A DNA stretch of 6,964 nt from Actinomycetota bacterium (GTDB lineage: Bacteria > Actinomycetota > Actinomycetes > Nanopelagicales > Nanopelagicaceae). Positions within the stretch are counted from its first letter, which is position 1; each line of letters begins with the position of its first letter. Where the stretch lies: assembly GCA_009702465.1 (NCBI GenBank), contig WLHY01000045.1, positions 1 through 6,964 on the forward strand, written 5' to 3'. The position numbers and the translations under genes were made by a program. The notes below the pieces were generated by a model that was not told where the DNA came from, did not search any database, and saw only the letters and a program-made list of their open reading frames with translations. Shown here piece after piece: positions 6,014 to 6,964 of the stretch.

Positions 6014-6964
6014 ATGACATTCTCAGTAACCATGCCCGCACTTGGTGAATCTGTAACTGAAGGAACTGTTACCAGATGGCTGAAGAAAGAGGGCGATCAA
6101 GTTGCAGTTGATGAGCCACTATTAGAGGTATCAACTGACAAGGTAGATACCGAGATTCCATCTCCAGTTGCCGGAGTTCTACAAAAGATTGTTGTACCAA
6201 TTGATTCAACAGTTGCCGTTGGCGCTGAGTTAGCGGTAATTAATGAGAGCGCCGGTGCAAGCACGCCAGCACCAGTAGCAGCGACCCCTACTCCTGCTCC
6301 AACACCAACTGCTCCAACACCAACTGCTCCACCGACTCCAACTCCAACTCCAGTGGCTGTAACAACGCCTGCACCAACTCCAACCCCTGCGCCGGTAGCG
6401 CCAGTAAGTACAACATCTAGTAATGCTGGTTCAACAATTGTTTCAATGCCCGCACTTGGTGAATCTGTAACTGAAGGAACTGTTACGCGATGGCTGAAAA
6501 AGGTTGGCGATTCAATTAATGTAGATGAGGCTTTACTTGAAGTATCAACTGACAAGGTTGACACTGAAATTCCATCACCAGTTTCAGGAACAGTTCTAAG
6601 TATTGATGTGGCGGTTGATTCAACAGTCGCAGTTGGCGCTCGGTTAGCTTCAATCGGAGTTGCCGGTTCTACTTCTGCGCCTACCCCACAACCACCAGTG
6701 GCTGCGCCAATTATTGAAAAACCAGCGCCCGTTGCTGCTGCACCAGTAGTAGCACCCGTAGTTGTTCCACCCGTTGCTGCTGCTCCAGTTGTGTCTGCAC
6801 CAGTTGCGACAACCGCTAATACCTCAACTCATGCCGCAACTGATGACTCATATGTAACTCCAATTGTTCGTAAATTAGCTGCTGAATCTGGAGTAAATCT
6901 TGCAACTATTAAAGGCACCGGAGTTGGTGGTCGAATCCGTAAAGAGGATATTTTGGCCGCTGCG
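6014..6964 (+). CDS. sucB: Dihydrolipoamide acyltransferase, E2 of a 2-oxoacid dehydrogenase complex (3' partial)
   Basis: E2 forms the core of pyruvate or 2-oxoglutarate dehydrogenase, passing acyl groups from E1 through lipoyl arms to CoA. The visible 317 residues contain two lipoyl domains, at about 4-76 and 142-214, with STDKVDTE motifs placing the lipoylated lysines at Lys43 and Lys181. A Thr/Pro/Ala-rich linker spans about 80-140 and a second Ala/Pro/Val-rich linker about 217-278. The E1/E3-binding domain follows at about 280-316 ([13 protein letters not shown] to [11 protein letters not shown]). The catalytic acyltransferase domain lies beyond the right edge. Actinobacterial proteins of this type are usually named SucB, but the characterised ones in mycobacteria and corynebacteria (DlaT/AceF) act as the pyruvate dehydrogenase E2, while 2-oxoglutarate dehydrogenase uses an E1-fused E2 domain. 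The symbol therefore follows annotation habit and the acetyltransferase role is at least as likely. ATG 6014 has a strong ribosome site and begins at the family N-terminus. Confidence 0.93.
   Translation, partial: MTFSVTMPALGESVTEGTVTRWLKKEGDQVAVDEPLLEVSTDKVDTEIPSPVAGVLQKIVVPIDSTVAVGAELAVINESAGASTPAPVAATPTPAPTPTAPTPTAPPTPTPTPVAVTTPAPTPTPAPVAPVSTTSSNAGSTIVSMPALGESVTEGTVTRWLKKVGDSINVDEALLEVSTDKVDTEIPSPVSGTVLSIDVAVDSTVAVGARLASIGVAGSTSAPTPQPPVAAPIIEKPAPVAAAPVVAPVVVPPVAAAPVVSAPVATTANTSTHAATDDSYVTPIVRKLAAESGVNLATIKGTGVGGRIRKEDILAAA
6032..6072 (+). repeat. 41-bp direct repeat, copy 1 (lipoyl domain 1)
   Basis: This stretch encodes residues 7 to about 20 of the E2 ([14 protein letters not shown]) and is identical base for base to 6446-6486, 414 bp downstream. 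Every synonymous codon position agrees, which protein-level selection alone does not require. Flanking parts of the two lipoyl domains differ at many third positions. Confidence 0.9.
6296..6331 (+). repeat. 15-bp tandem repeat in the first E2 linker
   Basis: The unit GCTCCAACACCAACT occurs twice in a row and is followed by GCTCCA, giving 2.4 copies that encode [12 protein letters not shown]. It is in frame, so copy-number change by slippage would lengthen or shorten the flexible linker without disrupting the protein. Confidence 0.85.
6335..6352 (+). repeat. Hexanucleotide repeat (ACTCCA)x3 in the first E2 linker
   Basis: Three perfect ACTCCA copies encode TPTPTP, one codon after the 15-bp repeat. 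With it they make the linker a simple-sequence tract of Thr, Pro and Ala, the usual composition of swinging-arm linkers in E2 proteins. Confidence 0.85.
6446..6486 (+). repeat. 41-bp direct repeat, copy 2 (lipoyl domain 2)
   Basis: This is the second copy of the 41-bp exact repeat and encodes residues 145 to about 158 of the E2. The match ends at the third base of the next Thr codon (ACC in copy 1, ACG here) and begins right at the Met codon. Later shared pieces are shorter, for example the 17 bp GTATCAACTGACAAGGT around each lipoylated lysine. Confidence 0.9.

Noticed and set aside
6097..6564. 155-residue minus-strand reading frame rich in Gly, Val and Ala
   Set aside because: It is the antisense of the two lipoyl domains and their Thr/Pro/Ala linker; its GVGVGAG repeats mirror the linker codons, and it has no recognisable domain.
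1..6964. Mobile element, defence system, CRISPR array or biosynthetic cluster
   Set aside because: Every region is accounted for by core transport and metabolic genes; there are no transposase, integrase or nuclease genes and no spaced repeat array. The repeats found are all inside the E2 coding sequence.

Overview
The window looks like a chromosomal core-metabolism region from an actinobacterium with an AT-leaning genome. The proteins resemble actinobacterial families closely: an ECF-type double ATPase, an S component with a GVGPWLAFQM-like core, an E2 that begins [13 protein letters not shown], and a dihydrolipoyl dehydrogenase ending LAGKPLHAHG. Third codon positions favour A and T, and gaps between genes are very short (0, 30, 45 and 92 bp). 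Low GC plus compact spacing fits a streamlined freshwater actinobacterium of the acI/Nanopelagicales type. That assignment is inference; no rRNA or other taxonomic marker is present.

Layout. Bases 2-1084 (+) hold the C-terminal part of a fused two-domain ABC ATPase, cut off by the left edge. A membrane S component for the same transporter class follows directly at 1085-1873 (+). gcvT (1839-2984, -) runs toward it and overlaps its 3' end by 35 bp. A 92-bp divergent spacer (2985-3076) separates gcvT from the rightward set pepA (3077-4570), lpdA (4616-5983) and sucB-type E2 (6014 to beyond the right edge). No stretch over 300 bp lacks a gene. I see no tRNA, rRNA, CRISPR array, insertion sequence or convincing rho-independent terminator.

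How the genes fit together. The ATPase and S component would form an energy-coupling-factor vitamin or cofactor importer; its T subunit is not in the window. gcvT, lpdA and the E2 gene all belong to lipoate-dependent metabolism. GcvT takes the aminomethyl group from the lipoyl arm of H-protein, Lpd reoxidises dihydrolipoyl arms of both the glycine cleavage system and 2-oxoacid dehydrogenase complexes, and the E2 carries two lipoyl domains. pepA-lpd-sucB is a familiar actinobacterial gene order from memory, often followed by lipB and lipA, so pepA is probably a long-term neighbour rather than a functional partner.

I found no new biological system here. The points most worth a second look are a 41-bp exact DNA repeat between the two lipoyl domains of the E2, a probable leaderless promoter at gcvT, the antisense overlap of the gcvT and S-component tails, and the unassigned substrate of the ECF transporter.
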